Shown here one piece after another: positions 7,834 to 15,637 of a stretch of DNA of 50,165 bases (positions within the stretch are counted from its first letter, which is position 1; the number at the start of each line of letters is the position of its first letter). This stretch comes from Halobacteriovoraceae bacterium. GTDB lineage: Bacteria; Bdellovibrionota; Bacteriovoracia; Bacteriovoracales; Bacteriovoracaceae. The translations under genes and the position numbers were made by a program. Below the pieces are notes generated by a model. It had not been told where the DNA came from and made no database searches. It saw only the letters and a program-made list of their open reading frames with translations. The stretch spans positions 1 to 50,165 of the forward strand of contig PBFR01000014.1 in assembly GCA_002718735.1 (NCBI GenBank), in the 5' to 3' direction.

Positions 7834-9356
7834 CAGAGAAACTTAAATCATTATTTGTAGTAGCCTTCCCTGGGCAGGTTATTTTTCTATCCTCTGGGTT
7901 AAACCTATTATTAATTAAAAGTGTAGGACACTTTTCAAGTGGTAAATGGTATTTGGCTGTACCAATTCTTACTGGTTTCGCATTTTCATTTATAATTATG
8001 ACTATTTTGAACAAGTTGAATAAACAGAAGGTTATACTATTTATTCAATATACATCCTTCTTATTTGTGCTCTTTCAGTTTGCTATAGCCTACAAGGAAT
8101 ACGGGTACTATGCAGAGTGCGTTTTCTTTGGGATATTACTATTTCCTTTCCTCTATACTTACTTATTAAGGTTTAAGGAAGTTATAGTTTATTTTTCGGT
8201 TCTGTATCTGTGTTTAAATATTTATTATTTGAATGGGGTGAATATATTTGCTCAAACTTTCGAAAGACCCAAATTCCAACACTTAAATTATTCCTCTAAA
8301 GGAAACTTGTCACTACCAAATATTTATCATTTCCTAATCGATGAAGCTTCATTTGAAACCTTTCAAAAAATTTTTAGTAACAGTAAGTTTGAAAATTTAA
8401 TTGAGTTTGATGTCTTTTCAAACATTACCACTAGCTATTCTTTCAGCATGGGCTCTGGCTACTCAACGTTTACTTCGAAACACCTTCTCGATGGCGACAG
8501 TGTTACTGCCAAGTTTAAAGAGGCATTCGAAGAAGGACCAACATTAGTTTCTAGTTTAAAGGAGCTAGGATATGAGACTGTCAAAATTGGAAATCTTCCC
8601 AATACGATAAAATCAGATTTTAACTTTAGGTTTGAAGAATACCAATATGAAGAAGAGGTTTATAAGTACGAGGCCATAAATAACATCATTGTTTTTTTAC
8701 AGCTATTTAAGAGTAAATACACGCCATTTTTTAGAGAGCCGTTTATAAACCAGTTCTTATATCCCTATACCATCTATTCCGAGAAATATGGATTTCAAAA
8801 GTTTTTGGAACAGGAAGAAAGGCTCTCAAGCAAAGGTCGGTACTCACTTATCTATTTAACGTCTCCACACTTTCCTTATCTAATGGATGACAACTGTGAT
8901 CATAAACCTGTTCTGGAGTATACAACGTATCGCTCTAGCTATAATTGTAGTTTAAAAATGATTAACCAATTCTTAGCTCGCTTAAAAGAACTTAACCGGT
9001 TTGAAAGTTCATTGATTATTGTTCATTCCGATCACGGTAAAGATTATGGGAGAAGACTTGGAGATCTAGGGAATAGGCATCATCCTGTATTTTTATTTAA
9101 AAGGAGTAATCAAAGAGTCGGCGAAAGTTTTAATATCGCAGGTGAGTTATTGGACCTACCCAAAACGATACTATCTCAACTCGACACACCACTTGTTAAA
9201 GAGTTTGACGGGATAAACTTATATGACAAACGTGGAAAAAAAGAGCGACACTTTTTTCAGCTAAATCCTTTCGGAAGGTGGAAAAAAGGTTTCCATTATA
9301 AATTAGACGAAGATATGAAGCCAGCGTTTCTAGGTATTTATCGCCTTGAGGAGTAA
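7830..9356 (+). CDS. sulfatase-fold membrane protein (alkaline phosphatase superfamily)
   Basis: The 508-residue protein has about five N-terminal transmembrane segments (residues 1-150) followed by an exported sulfatase/LtaS-like domain. PNIYHFLIDEASF gives the first metal-binding acidic pair, SFSMGSGYSTFTS the likely Ser/Thr nucleophile region, and IIVHSDHGKDYG with a later RHHP the remaining metal ligands. Relatives transfer phosphoglycerol or phosphoethanolamine onto envelope glycans or lipids, or hydrolyse such esters. The GTG start overlaps the upstream stop by four bases. Its end overlaps the convergent SGNH gene by 19 bases. Its place between RiPP modules suggests either an envelope function or decoration of the product; the sequence cannot decide. 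Confidence 0.7.
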   Translation: MTEKLKSLFVVAFPGQVIFLSSGLNLLLIKSVGHFSSGKWYLAVPILTGFAFSFIIMTILNKLNKQKVILFIQYTSFLFVLFQFAIAYKEYGYYAECVFFGILLFPFLYTYLLRFKEVIVYFSVLYLCLNIYYLNGVNIFAQTFERPKFQHLNYSSKGNLSLPNIYHFLIDEASFETFQKIFSNSKFENLIEFDVFSNITTSYSFSMGSGYSTFTSKHLLDGDSVTAKFKEAFEEGPTLVSSLKELGYETVKIGNLPNTIKSDFNFRFEEYQYEEEVYKYEAINNIIVFLQLFKSKYTPFFREPFINQFLYPYTIYSEKYGFQKFLEQEERLSSKGRYSLIYLTSPHFPYLMDDNCDHKPVLEYTTYRSSYNCSLKMINQFLARLKELNRFESSLIIVHSDHGKDYGRRLGDLGNRHHPVFLFKRSNQRVGESFNIAGELLDLPKTILSQLDTPLVKEFDGINLYDKRGKKERHFFQLNPFGRWKKGFHYKLDEDMKPAFLGIYRLEE

Positions 9357-10408
9357 ATAGTTTTTGCATACTCCTTCTGTTGCATGAGAAAAGTGTCTAT
9401 GTTTTCTTTTGTAATAACTGTGACACTTTTAGTTATATCCAACCTGTCTTTTGAAAGCACACCATTGGATAGGTACTTTGCAATTTCGGTTGTTGCAAAA
9501 GGGTAATAGTGGTGACCATCTCTTGAGTAACGCTCATATTCCATCGAAAGAGGGTTTAAGTAGGTAGTAAAGTAAACTTTTTGATATACATCCACGAGGT
9601 CTTTAATCCAATTATGATAGTTCACAAGCAGTCCATTGCTTCCATAAATAACCTGTAACATTGTTTTGGATATAGGGGTGGTGAATACGATTATATTAGC
9701 ATCTTTAGCTGTATTTCTAACGTCTAAAAGAATATTTGAAAAATTAGGAATGTATAAGTGATTCTTAGGATAGAGTCTTTCAGCTTCCTTAATACTTACA
9801 TGCACACTGGAAACTATTTCCGTCTGAACAATATTTTCCATTTCTCTGTTGTACGAACGAAAGGAGGAAGAGTTTGTAATTGATCGATATGCATTTATTA
9901 GGGAGTGCTTGGTCATATCCAACGTTAGGTAGTTGAATAAAAGGTGTTCTAATTGGTTTCGTCCATTTACTTCTCTCAGTATTGACCTGTTCGCATTGAC
10001 TCTAGTTGCAATGTTCTCTCTGTATCTAAGCATACATCCAAAGAAATCAAACCCGATTATAAGATTCTCCAACTTATTGTAACGCTTAAAGTTTTCTATG
10101 AAATCTATAAACTCAAAAGGCTTGGCCCCGCTCACAGAGTAGTTGAAAACCTTCATATTATTAAAATGGTTCTGGTTGTAATAGGTAGTTCTACTACTTC
10201 CAAGTAGTAGAGTGTCATACTTTTTAGGATTGTTTTTAAGATACATCGACTTTAATTTTCGCTCATCAAAGGCCCTTTGCAATTTATTAAATGGATGCGT
10301 GTGAGAGAAAATCCACATTGGATCAATTAGGTAATTGAAGACTCCTATCAATATTAAAGAAAAAGAAAGAAAACAAAACCAAATTTTAACCCATTTTTTT
10401 GCATTCAT
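9338..10408 (-). CDS. membrane-anchored SGNH-like protein (AlgJ/AlgX-type partner of MBOAT)
   Basis: The 356-residue protein has one N-terminal transmembrane anchor (about 7-28) and an exported domain beginning with YDTLLLGSSRTTY, where the GSSR pattern matches the nucleophile block I region of SGNH hydrolase-like acyltransferases. A later DGHHYYPFA segment could supply the Asp-x-x-His pair. It starts 12 bases after the MBOAT gene on the same strand. In alginate and similar O-acetylation systems, a MBOAT protein passes acyl groups across the membrane and an SGNH protein places them on the polymer. The acceptor here is unknown. Confidence in the pairing is high and in the catalytic residues moderate. 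Confidence 0.7.
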   Translation of the reverse strand: MNAKKWVKIWFCFLSFSLILIGVFNYLIDPMWIFSHTHPFNKLQRAFDERKLKSMYLKNNPKKYDTLLLGSSRTTYYNQNHFNNMKVFNYSVSGAKPFEFIDFIENFKRYNKLENLIIGFDFFGCMLRYRENIATRVNANRSILREVNGRNQLEHLLFNYLTLDMTKHSLINAYRSITNSSSFRSYNREMENIVQTEIVSSVHVSIKEAERLYPKNHLYIPNFSNILLDVRNTAKDANIIVFTTPISKTMLQVIYGSNGLLVNYHNWIKDLVDVYQKVYFTTYLNPLSMEYERYSRDGHHYYPFATTEIAKYLSNGVLSKDRLDITKSVTVITKENIDTFLMQQKEYAKTIYSSRR

Positions 10409-10420
10409 TGAAGCTCTTAT

Positions 10421-11830
10421 TCAAAAATTAAAATATAAAAATTCAGAGACTTTATTTAGACTTAAAATTGCAGTAACAAAAGCAGCCCCTGACCAAAAAA
10501 CTGTTTTAATACTAAAATTAAAACATTTAACAATTTGATTTGAGTTACTAAACCCCAAGGTTATTACAAAGCCAAAAAATATCCAGACCAAAGTCCATGC
10601 ACTTCCGTTAACTTGAAATAACCAGTCATTGAGTCCTCGGTATATAGGAATGGGGTTGTAACCTGCCATTGAGAGAATGACACTAAGTGCCTCGTCTGAG
10701 TCTTGAGCTCTAAAAACCACCATTGTTACATTGATAAAGATAAATGTTAGAACCCAAGCGATAATGGGAGGTAGTTTGATGTTTAGTTTCTTCCAAAATC
10801 TTTCAGACAAAACTCCTACACCGTGTAAAAGGCCCCAAGTTATGAAGGTCCATCCTGCTCCATGCCATAACCCTCCAAGAAAGAAAACAATCAGTAAATT
10901 GGTAATAACAATGAATTCACGGGCTCTATTTCCACCAAGAGGAATGTAGACGTACTCCTTAAAAAAACGAGAAAGTGTAATGTGCCATCTTTGCCAAAAT
11001 TCCCGAACGCTTTTCGCTTTGTAAGGCGAGTTGAAGTTGATAGGCAGTCTTATATTGAATAGCAGTGCACTACCTAGCGCCATATCTGTGTAACCACTAA
11101 AATCAAAGTATATTTGAAACGAAAAGGACAAGGAGGTTACCCAAGCTTCAATTAAGTTCAGTGAGCCAGAGTTTTGAAAGCCTGCGTTTGACCACACCGC
11201 AAAAGTATCAGCAAGCACGACTTTTTTAAAAAGTCCGATTGAAAATATAAATAAGCCTTCTGCGATGTTTTTGTAATTAATTGAAAAAACATCGAGTTTT
11301 CTAAATTGAGGCATCATTTCTTTATGATGCACAATTGGGCCTGAGATTAACTGAGGAAAAAATGAAACAAATAAAGTGTAATCGATGAAGTTGTCTGAGT
11401 TTCTTTTACACTTATAAGAGTCTACTAAGTATGCTATCTGCTGAAATGTAAAAAAAGAAATTGCAAGGGGGAGAGCAAGGTTTAGTAAGGATATGTCTTC
11501 ATCAAAGACGGTGTTATAATTTTTTATAAAAAAATCACCGTACTTAAAATATGCAAGCAAGCCCAGGTTTCCTGTTATTCCAATAATTAGGCAGTATTTT
11601 TTTAATACGCCATAATGTCTCAGCATTACATTTTTAATAAAGTAATTAAAGGCAATTGACCCGATGATTATAGGTAAGTATGAAGGGTTCCACCACGAGT
11701 AAAAGAATAAAGACGACAGGGCCAAAAAAACTAAGGAGTAAGCTTTAGAAATTTTTAGGTTCAAGAAGAGATATAGGGCCAGAGTAATTGGGAGAAATAT
11801 AAATATGAAACCAAATGAGTTAAATAGCAC
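10421..11830 (-). CDS. MBOAT family O-acyltransferase (AlgI-like)
   Basis: The 469-residue polytopic membrane protein has the AlgI/DltB signatures: KSVREFWQRWHITLSRFF, then YIPLGGNR and FFLGGLWHGAGWTFITWG, which contains the conserved catalytic His. It moves acyl groups from a cytoplasmic thioester donor to an acceptor outside the membrane, here probably with the SGNH protein encoded just downstream. It starts with GTG at 11830, with AGAGG nine bases upstream. The early SYSWWNPSYLPII stretch also fits the family, and the length is typical. It could acetylate an envelope polymer or the product of the surrounding peptide locus; only position supports the latter. Confidence 0.88.
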   Translation of the reverse strand: MLFNSFGFIFIFLPITLALYLFLNLKISKAYSLVFLALSSLFFYSWWNPSYLPIIIGSIAFNYFIKNVMLRHYGVLKKYCLIIGITGNLGLLAYFKYGDFFIKNYNTVFDEDISLLNLALPLAISFFTFQQIAYLVDSYKCKRNSDNFIDYTLFVSFFPQLISGPIVHHKEMMPQFRKLDVFSINYKNIAEGLFIFSIGLFKKVVLADTFAVWSNAGFQNSGSLNLIEAWVTSLSFSFQIYFDFSGYTDMALGSALLFNIRLPINFNSPYKAKSVREFWQRWHITLSRFFKEYVYIPLGGNRAREFIVITNLLIVFFLGGLWHGAGWTFITWGLLHGVGVLSERFWKKLNIKLPPIIAWVLTFIFINVTMVVFRAQDSDEALSVILSMAGYNPIPIYRGLNDWLFQVNGSAWTLVWIFFGFVITLGFSNSNQIVKCFNFSIKTVFWSGAAFVTAILSLNKVSEFLYFNF

Positions 11831-11892
11831 TTCGTGTTACCTCTTTCAAGAGCCTCAATACCAAATAAGTTCTAGCTGATCTCTGTTAGACC

Positions 11893-12801
11893 CTAATGTT
11901 GGAACTTTTTGTAGAACTCATCATTCGTCAGCTGCCTTCTCTTATTTAAAAAATAGTGAGCATCGTCTAAAACTACGTATTCAGACTTTGGTTTATTCGC
12001 TTGAACTGCTGTTATTACTATATCAGCGACCTTGTCTGCACTGGGGAGGTTCTCATCTATATTTTTCAGAGTTGTCTTAAACTTGTTTACGCCTTTTAAA
12101 TAATCTTTTGGGATGGATTCCGACTCTAGTTTTGATAGTCCTTTTTTGACCAAATTTGATCTAAAACTTCCTGGCTGAATTTTTACAACGCTAATATTAT
12201 ATTCCTCAACTTCCATTCTAAGAGCATCGCTCATTCCCTCTACAGCATGCTTGGATGCAGAGTACCAACCAAGCATTGGATAAGAAAACTTTCCTGCTGC
12301 TGATGAAATATTGATAATTTTGCCAGACTTCCTCTCACGCATATGTGGCAAGACTGCAGCTTGCATTCTTGCATAACCAAACACATTTACCTCGAACTGA
12401 TTAATCACATCTTCTATATCAGTTGTTTCGATGGGGCCAAATTCTGCGTATCCAGCATTATTTATGAGAATGTCTACTTTGCCACTTTTTAAAATAATCT
12501 CATTAATTTTTTTTGTAACTAGTTTGGAGTCTCTGACATCCAACTCAAATGGATGAGCTCCCAATTCCTCTAAATATTTATTACCCTCGGTATCAATATC
12601 CCCGCCGTATACAATGTATCCAAGTTTCGTGAGTTTCGTGGCAATTGATTTTCCAAGGCCTGAAGCGGTGCCTGTTATCACCACAATATCTTTTTTAGAG
12701 ACTATTGTTTTATTTGATGGGTTTTGATGCTGACTGAGTGAACAACTCAAGAGGAAAAAGAGTGATACCGTTGCGAATTGTTTTGCATTAGAACGTAGCA
12801 T
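11893..12801 (-). CDS. short-chain dehydrogenase with a lipoprotein-type signal
   Basis: Residues from about 38 form a classical SDR: VVITGTASGLGKS (cofactor-binding glycine motif), NNAGYAEFGP, ISSAAGKFSYPMLGWYSASK with the Ser-Tyr-Lys catalytic set, and a downstream QPGSF. SDRs reduce or oxidise carbonyls and alcohols with NAD(P)H in the cytoplasm. The oddity is the N-terminus: basic MLRSNAK, a hydrophobic run and a lipobox-like FLLSC at residues 16-20, then a polar linker. Taken at face value the enzyme would be exported and lipidated, where NAD(P)H is scarce. The start could instead be further in, but no good internal Met precedes the glycine motif. It is divergent from the precursor gene at 13061. 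Confidence 0.8.
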   Translation of the reverse strand: MLRSNAKQFATVSLFFLLSCSLSQHQNPSNKTIVSKKDIVVITGTASGLGKSIATKLTKLGYIVYGGDIDTEGNKYLEELGAHPFELDVRDSKLVTKKINEIILKSGKVDILINNAGYAEFGPIETTDIEDVINQFEVNVFGYARMQAAVLPHMRERKSGKIINISSAAGKFSYPMLGWYSASKHAVEGMSDALRMEVEEYNISVVKIQPGSFRSNLVKKGLSKLESESIPKDYLKGVNKFKTTLKNIDENLPSADKVADIVITAVQANKPKSEYVVLDDAHYFLNKRRQLTNDEFYKKFQH

Positions 12802-13060
12802 GGTTAAGACCTCGAGTGGTATAAATAAATCAGAATAGTAAAACAGTATCGTGGATTTAAAACTATTTCACCTTAACTTTCGAAATTTATCCATATCTCA
12901 ATGACCTTTTTTGGGTAGTTAATTGGGCATTTGGAAGGGCGCCATAAAGTTGAGAAGGTCCTCACAATCGCTTCATTAGTTTTTTCTTCCAAGTTGCTGA
13001 AATTACGTTTTATCATTGTCTGGTCTAATAAATTCAGTTAACATTTGATTAAGAGGAAGT

Positions 13061-13264
13061 ATGGCCAAAGAGAATAAGAAAAAAAAGCTTAAAAAGCTCA
13101 ATATAAAAACTGTGCAATCACCGTTTGATGAAGATTTTCAAAAAATAGATTTAGACTTTGATGAGTCTGATGAACTTGAAGCTTACGCCTTTTATGATTC
13201 TGGCTGTAGGGATTATGATACCTGCAATGACGGTCTTGGACCCCCGTACTCTAGGGATGAGTAA
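13061..13264 (+). CDS. candidate RiPP precursor peptide with Cys-containing core
   Basis: The 67-residue peptide has a Lys-rich N-terminal part (KKKKLKKLNIKT), an acidic middle (about 23-40) and a C-terminal segment with two Cys: FYDSGCRDYDTCNDG then LGPPYSRDE. The pattern YD-S-G-C / YD-T-C repeats a Ser or Thr close to each Cys, which suits heterocyclisation by a YcaO enzyme. Small size, a charged leader-like half and position directly before an E1-like/YcaO gene, a PqqD-like gene and a SagB-like gene are typical of azole-peptide precursors. AAGAGGAAG lies just before the ATG. It has no similarity to a known precursor that I recognise, and the cleavage site cannot be placed. Confidence 0.7.
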   Translation: MAKENKKKKLKKLNIKTVQSPFDEDFQKIDLDFDESDELEAYAFYDSGCRDYDTCNDGLGPPYSRDE

Positions 13265-13313
13265 CATTTTGTCTCATTCTTATTGAGTATTTATCTTCCA
13301 ATGGGAGTGCGAT

Positions 13314-15368
13314 ATTTCAAACGTTTCCACCGATTACCATTTAAATAAAAAATATGTATTACACCTAGCCGATGGCATTGGAGCTGTCTTTCTATCTCAA
13401 ACTTCGATAATACCACTACCTAAAACCAATTATGATGTACTTAAAGAGTTGTGTGAGTCAGGTTTTAACTTAGATGGACAAGATCAAAGTAAGCTTAAAA
13501 AGTTTCTGGTTTCCAGCAACATCTTTATCCCTTCTTACAAAAAACAACTAAAGGTTCATCTCAATTGTATTGGTACACATTATCCAGAATTTATTGATCT
13601 AGATATTGAGGGAGTGGCGTTTGTGCCACCAGAAGACAGTGATTTGATGGTGCTTGTTGCTCAGAACTATTTTCAGGAAGAAATTGAAGCTGAGTTGGCG
13701 AATAGTCAGCGGCCTGTATTGTTGTGGGTTCCTTATGGAGATCAAGTTAGTGTTGGTCCCCTTTATGATGGAACGGAAACAACATGCTACCAGTGCTTTA
13801 GAAAGTCAGTAATAAGAAACTGTCTTAGTGATTTTGACACAGGTCCTCTTGAGTATCCGGCCATTGTCTCCAAGGTTAATTTAAAGCTTGCTGTTGGATT
13901 GCTTGAACAAGAACTATCAAAGATCCATAAATCAGATTTTTTAAAGAAGAATGTCGTGCTTTTTAATGCTGCATTTAGAAATTACGAAATTTGCGAGGTC
14001 TACTCTTCTCCTGGCTGTAAACTTTGTAATATAGATTATGATGAAACATTAAGGAATGTGGCGTTTTTACCAGGAACATTGCGTGAAAGTTCTTCCTCGG
14101 AGGCCTTTAAAAAAGTAAAAAAACTTGTAAATCCACTTACTGGTGTCCTAAATAAAATTATTCCCAATAATAATATGGCGCCCGGGGCCACAATAGGACT
14201 CAGCAGCCTTGGCATTAAGTCAAAGTTTTTAATTGATAATGTCGCCTTCTCAATGGGCAAGGGAAGTAGCAAAGAATTATCAGAGCTTAGTTGCATCGGC
14301 GAAGCGGTGGAAAGAAGTACTATGTCCAACTTCCATAGAACTGGATTTTTGACGGGGGAGCTTGCCACTCTTAGACCTGATTATGAATGTATATCTCCAG
14401 ATGATCTTGAGCTCTTCTCTGAAAAGCAGAGACTTGATTGGAAAAAACTGCCTGAAAACTCCTTTAAATATAAAGCTGGAGTGTTTGTTTCTCCAAGACT
14501 CGATCCAAGCGAACCAATAGATTGGAAGAGATCATTCAACTTAACAAGGAATGAGGAGTGCTTACTACCTTGCAGCTACTTGTATCGCTGGGATCTTTTA
14601 ACCGATGAAGAGATTTATTGTGTTCCAAATAGCACTGGTATGGCGAGTGGATTCAATACACCAGAAGCAATCATTCATGGAACGATGGAACTTATTGAAA
14701 GAGATGCTGTCGGAATGTGGTGGTATAATGAACTCTCACTTCCCGAAATAAAGGTTGAAGACTTATCATCTGATTTTTGCTTCAGTGTTTTCAACTTCTT
14801 TAAACACAGAGGGAGGTTAGTCCACCTTCTGTACGCTAAAACGGACTACAAAGCTCATACCGTGATAGCTGTCTCTAGTGATGAAAACGGCAATGATGTA
14901 AATGTGGGTTTTGGAACTGGTTTTGTTTTAAAGGCCGCAGCTGAGAGGGCCATGGGGGAGCTGTCACAGGTTACAGTGTTCAAGTATAGTGGAGAGCAGG
15001 TTTCAAACTCCACGTTATCATTCTCGGATAACCCATGCTTTCTTCCAAATACAAAAATAAGCTTCAGAGAACTCTATGATCAAGATTTTGAATTTTCCAA
15101 TAGTTCTCAGGCGATAGAGCACATCGTTCAGGATGCCAAAGAAAAAGGGCACTCGGTTATTTACACAAATATGAACTCTGAATTTCCAATGACTGTGGTG
15201 AAGGTCGTTATCCCTGGACTTATTAAACACTATTCTAGGTTTGGAAATCCTCGACTCTTTGATTTGCCTGTAAAAATGGGATATTTAAAAACTAAAAAGA
15301 GTGAGGGTGAACTAAATCCAATTTCATATGAGGCCTGGAAGAAGAACCTTTGGAGCGCAAAAACATGA
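13314..15368 (+). CDS. E1-like/YcaO fusion cyclodehydratase (azole-peptide synthetase)
   Basis: The protein joins an E1-like docking half to a YcaO half. Numbered from 13314, residues 10-75 look like a leader-recognition domain (KKYVLHLADGIGAVFL). Cys pairs CYQC (158-161) and CKLC (235-238) would bind zinc. The YcaO part has FSMGKGSSKELSEL then GEAVERS, later NSTGMASGFNTPEA with MELIERDA, and FGTGFVLKAAAERAMGELSQ, the ATP-site acidic motifs. It would turn Cys/Ser/Thr of the upstream precursor into azolines. The first canonical start is TTG at 13449, but protein-like sequence begins 45 codons earlier. ATT at 13314 follows GGGAG at six bases, so I chose it. The stop overlaps the next gene (ATGA). 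Confidence 0.82.
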   Translation: MSNVSTDYHLNKKYVLHLADGIGAVFLSQTSIIPLPKTNYDVLKELCESGFNLDGQDQSKLKKFLVSSNIFIPSYKKQLKVHLNCIGTHYPEFIDLDIEGVAFVPPEDSDLMVLVAQNYFQEEIEAELANSQRPVLLWVPYGDQVSVGPLYDGTETTCYQCFRKSVIRNCLSDFDTGPLEYPAIVSKVNLKLAVGLLEQELSKIHKSDFLKKNVVLFNAAFRNYEICEVYSSPGCKLCNIDYDETLRNVAFLPGTLRESSSSEAFKKVKKLVNPLTGVLNKIIPNNNMAPGATIGLSSLGIKSKFLIDNVAFSMGKGSSKELSELSCIGEAVERSTMSNFHRTGFLTGELATLRPDYECISPDDLELFSEKQRLDWKKLPENSFKYKAGVFVSPRLDPSEPIDWKRSFNLTRNEECLLPCSYLYRWDLLTDEEIYCVPNSTGMASGFNTPEAIIHGTMELIERDAVGMWWYNELSLPEIKVEDLSSDFCFSVFNFFKHRGRLVHLLYAKTDYKAHTVIAVSSDENGNDVNVGFGTGFVLKAAAERAMGELSQVTVFKYSGEQVSNSTLSFSDNPCFLPNTKISFRELYDQDFEFSNSSQAIEHIVQDAKEKGHSVIYTNMNSEFPMTVVKVVIPGLIKHYSRFGNPRLFDLPVKMGYLKTKKSEGELNPISYEAWKKNLWSAKT

Positions 15369-15637
15369 GCAAATACGAACTTGGAAAGGACATTGCCTAC
15401 GATACAGAAATGAATGGAGCGTTATTTATTGGCAGCAAAAACGCCGAGGATTTATACAAATTTACAGATCATAATATGGATATAATTCAATTTCTCCTCA
15501 AAGGGCAGACGATCGAAGAAATTACCAATAAATTAAAAGCCAGCTACGATTTTGAAGGGGATACCAACGTCGAAGAGTATGTACAGAGCTTCATAAGTAC
15601 CCTCTTAGAAATGGGCATACTGTGTGAAAAAAAGTAG
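15365..15637 (+). CDS. PqqD-like RiPP recognition element protein
   Basis: The 90-residue protein is a stand-alone PqqD-type domain: GALFIGSKNAEDLYKF, then MDIIQFLLKGQTIEEIT and VQSFISTLLEMGIL, the strand then helix-turn-helix pattern that binds leader peptides and presents them to modifying enzymes. ATG at 15365 was chosen since GGAGCG precedes it and it overlaps the cyclodehydratase stop; an earlier in-frame start exists at 15350. Its end overlaps the SagB-like gene start by 14 bases, so the three are translationally coupled. It probably serves the SagB-like enzyme or the cyclodehydratase on the precursor encoded at 13061. The E1-like half next door appears to have its own recognition domain, so the division of labour is unclear. 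Confidence 0.78.
   Translation: MSKYELGKDIAYDTEMNGALFIGSKNAEDLYKFTDHNMDIIQFLLKGQTIEEITNKLKASYDFEGDTNVEEYVQSFISTLLEMGILCEKK

Noticed and set aside
10335..10538. A + strand frame at the MBOAT/SGNH junction
   Set aside because: It is antisense to two well-supported genes, with low-complexity Lys/Ile content and no ribosome binding site.
13301..13348. Short frame from ATG 13301 as the real start of the YcaO fusion via a +1 frameshift
   Set aside because: It has no ribosome binding site of its own and no classical +1 shift signal. ATT with GGGAG at six bases explains the reading more simply, though the shift is kept as an alternative.
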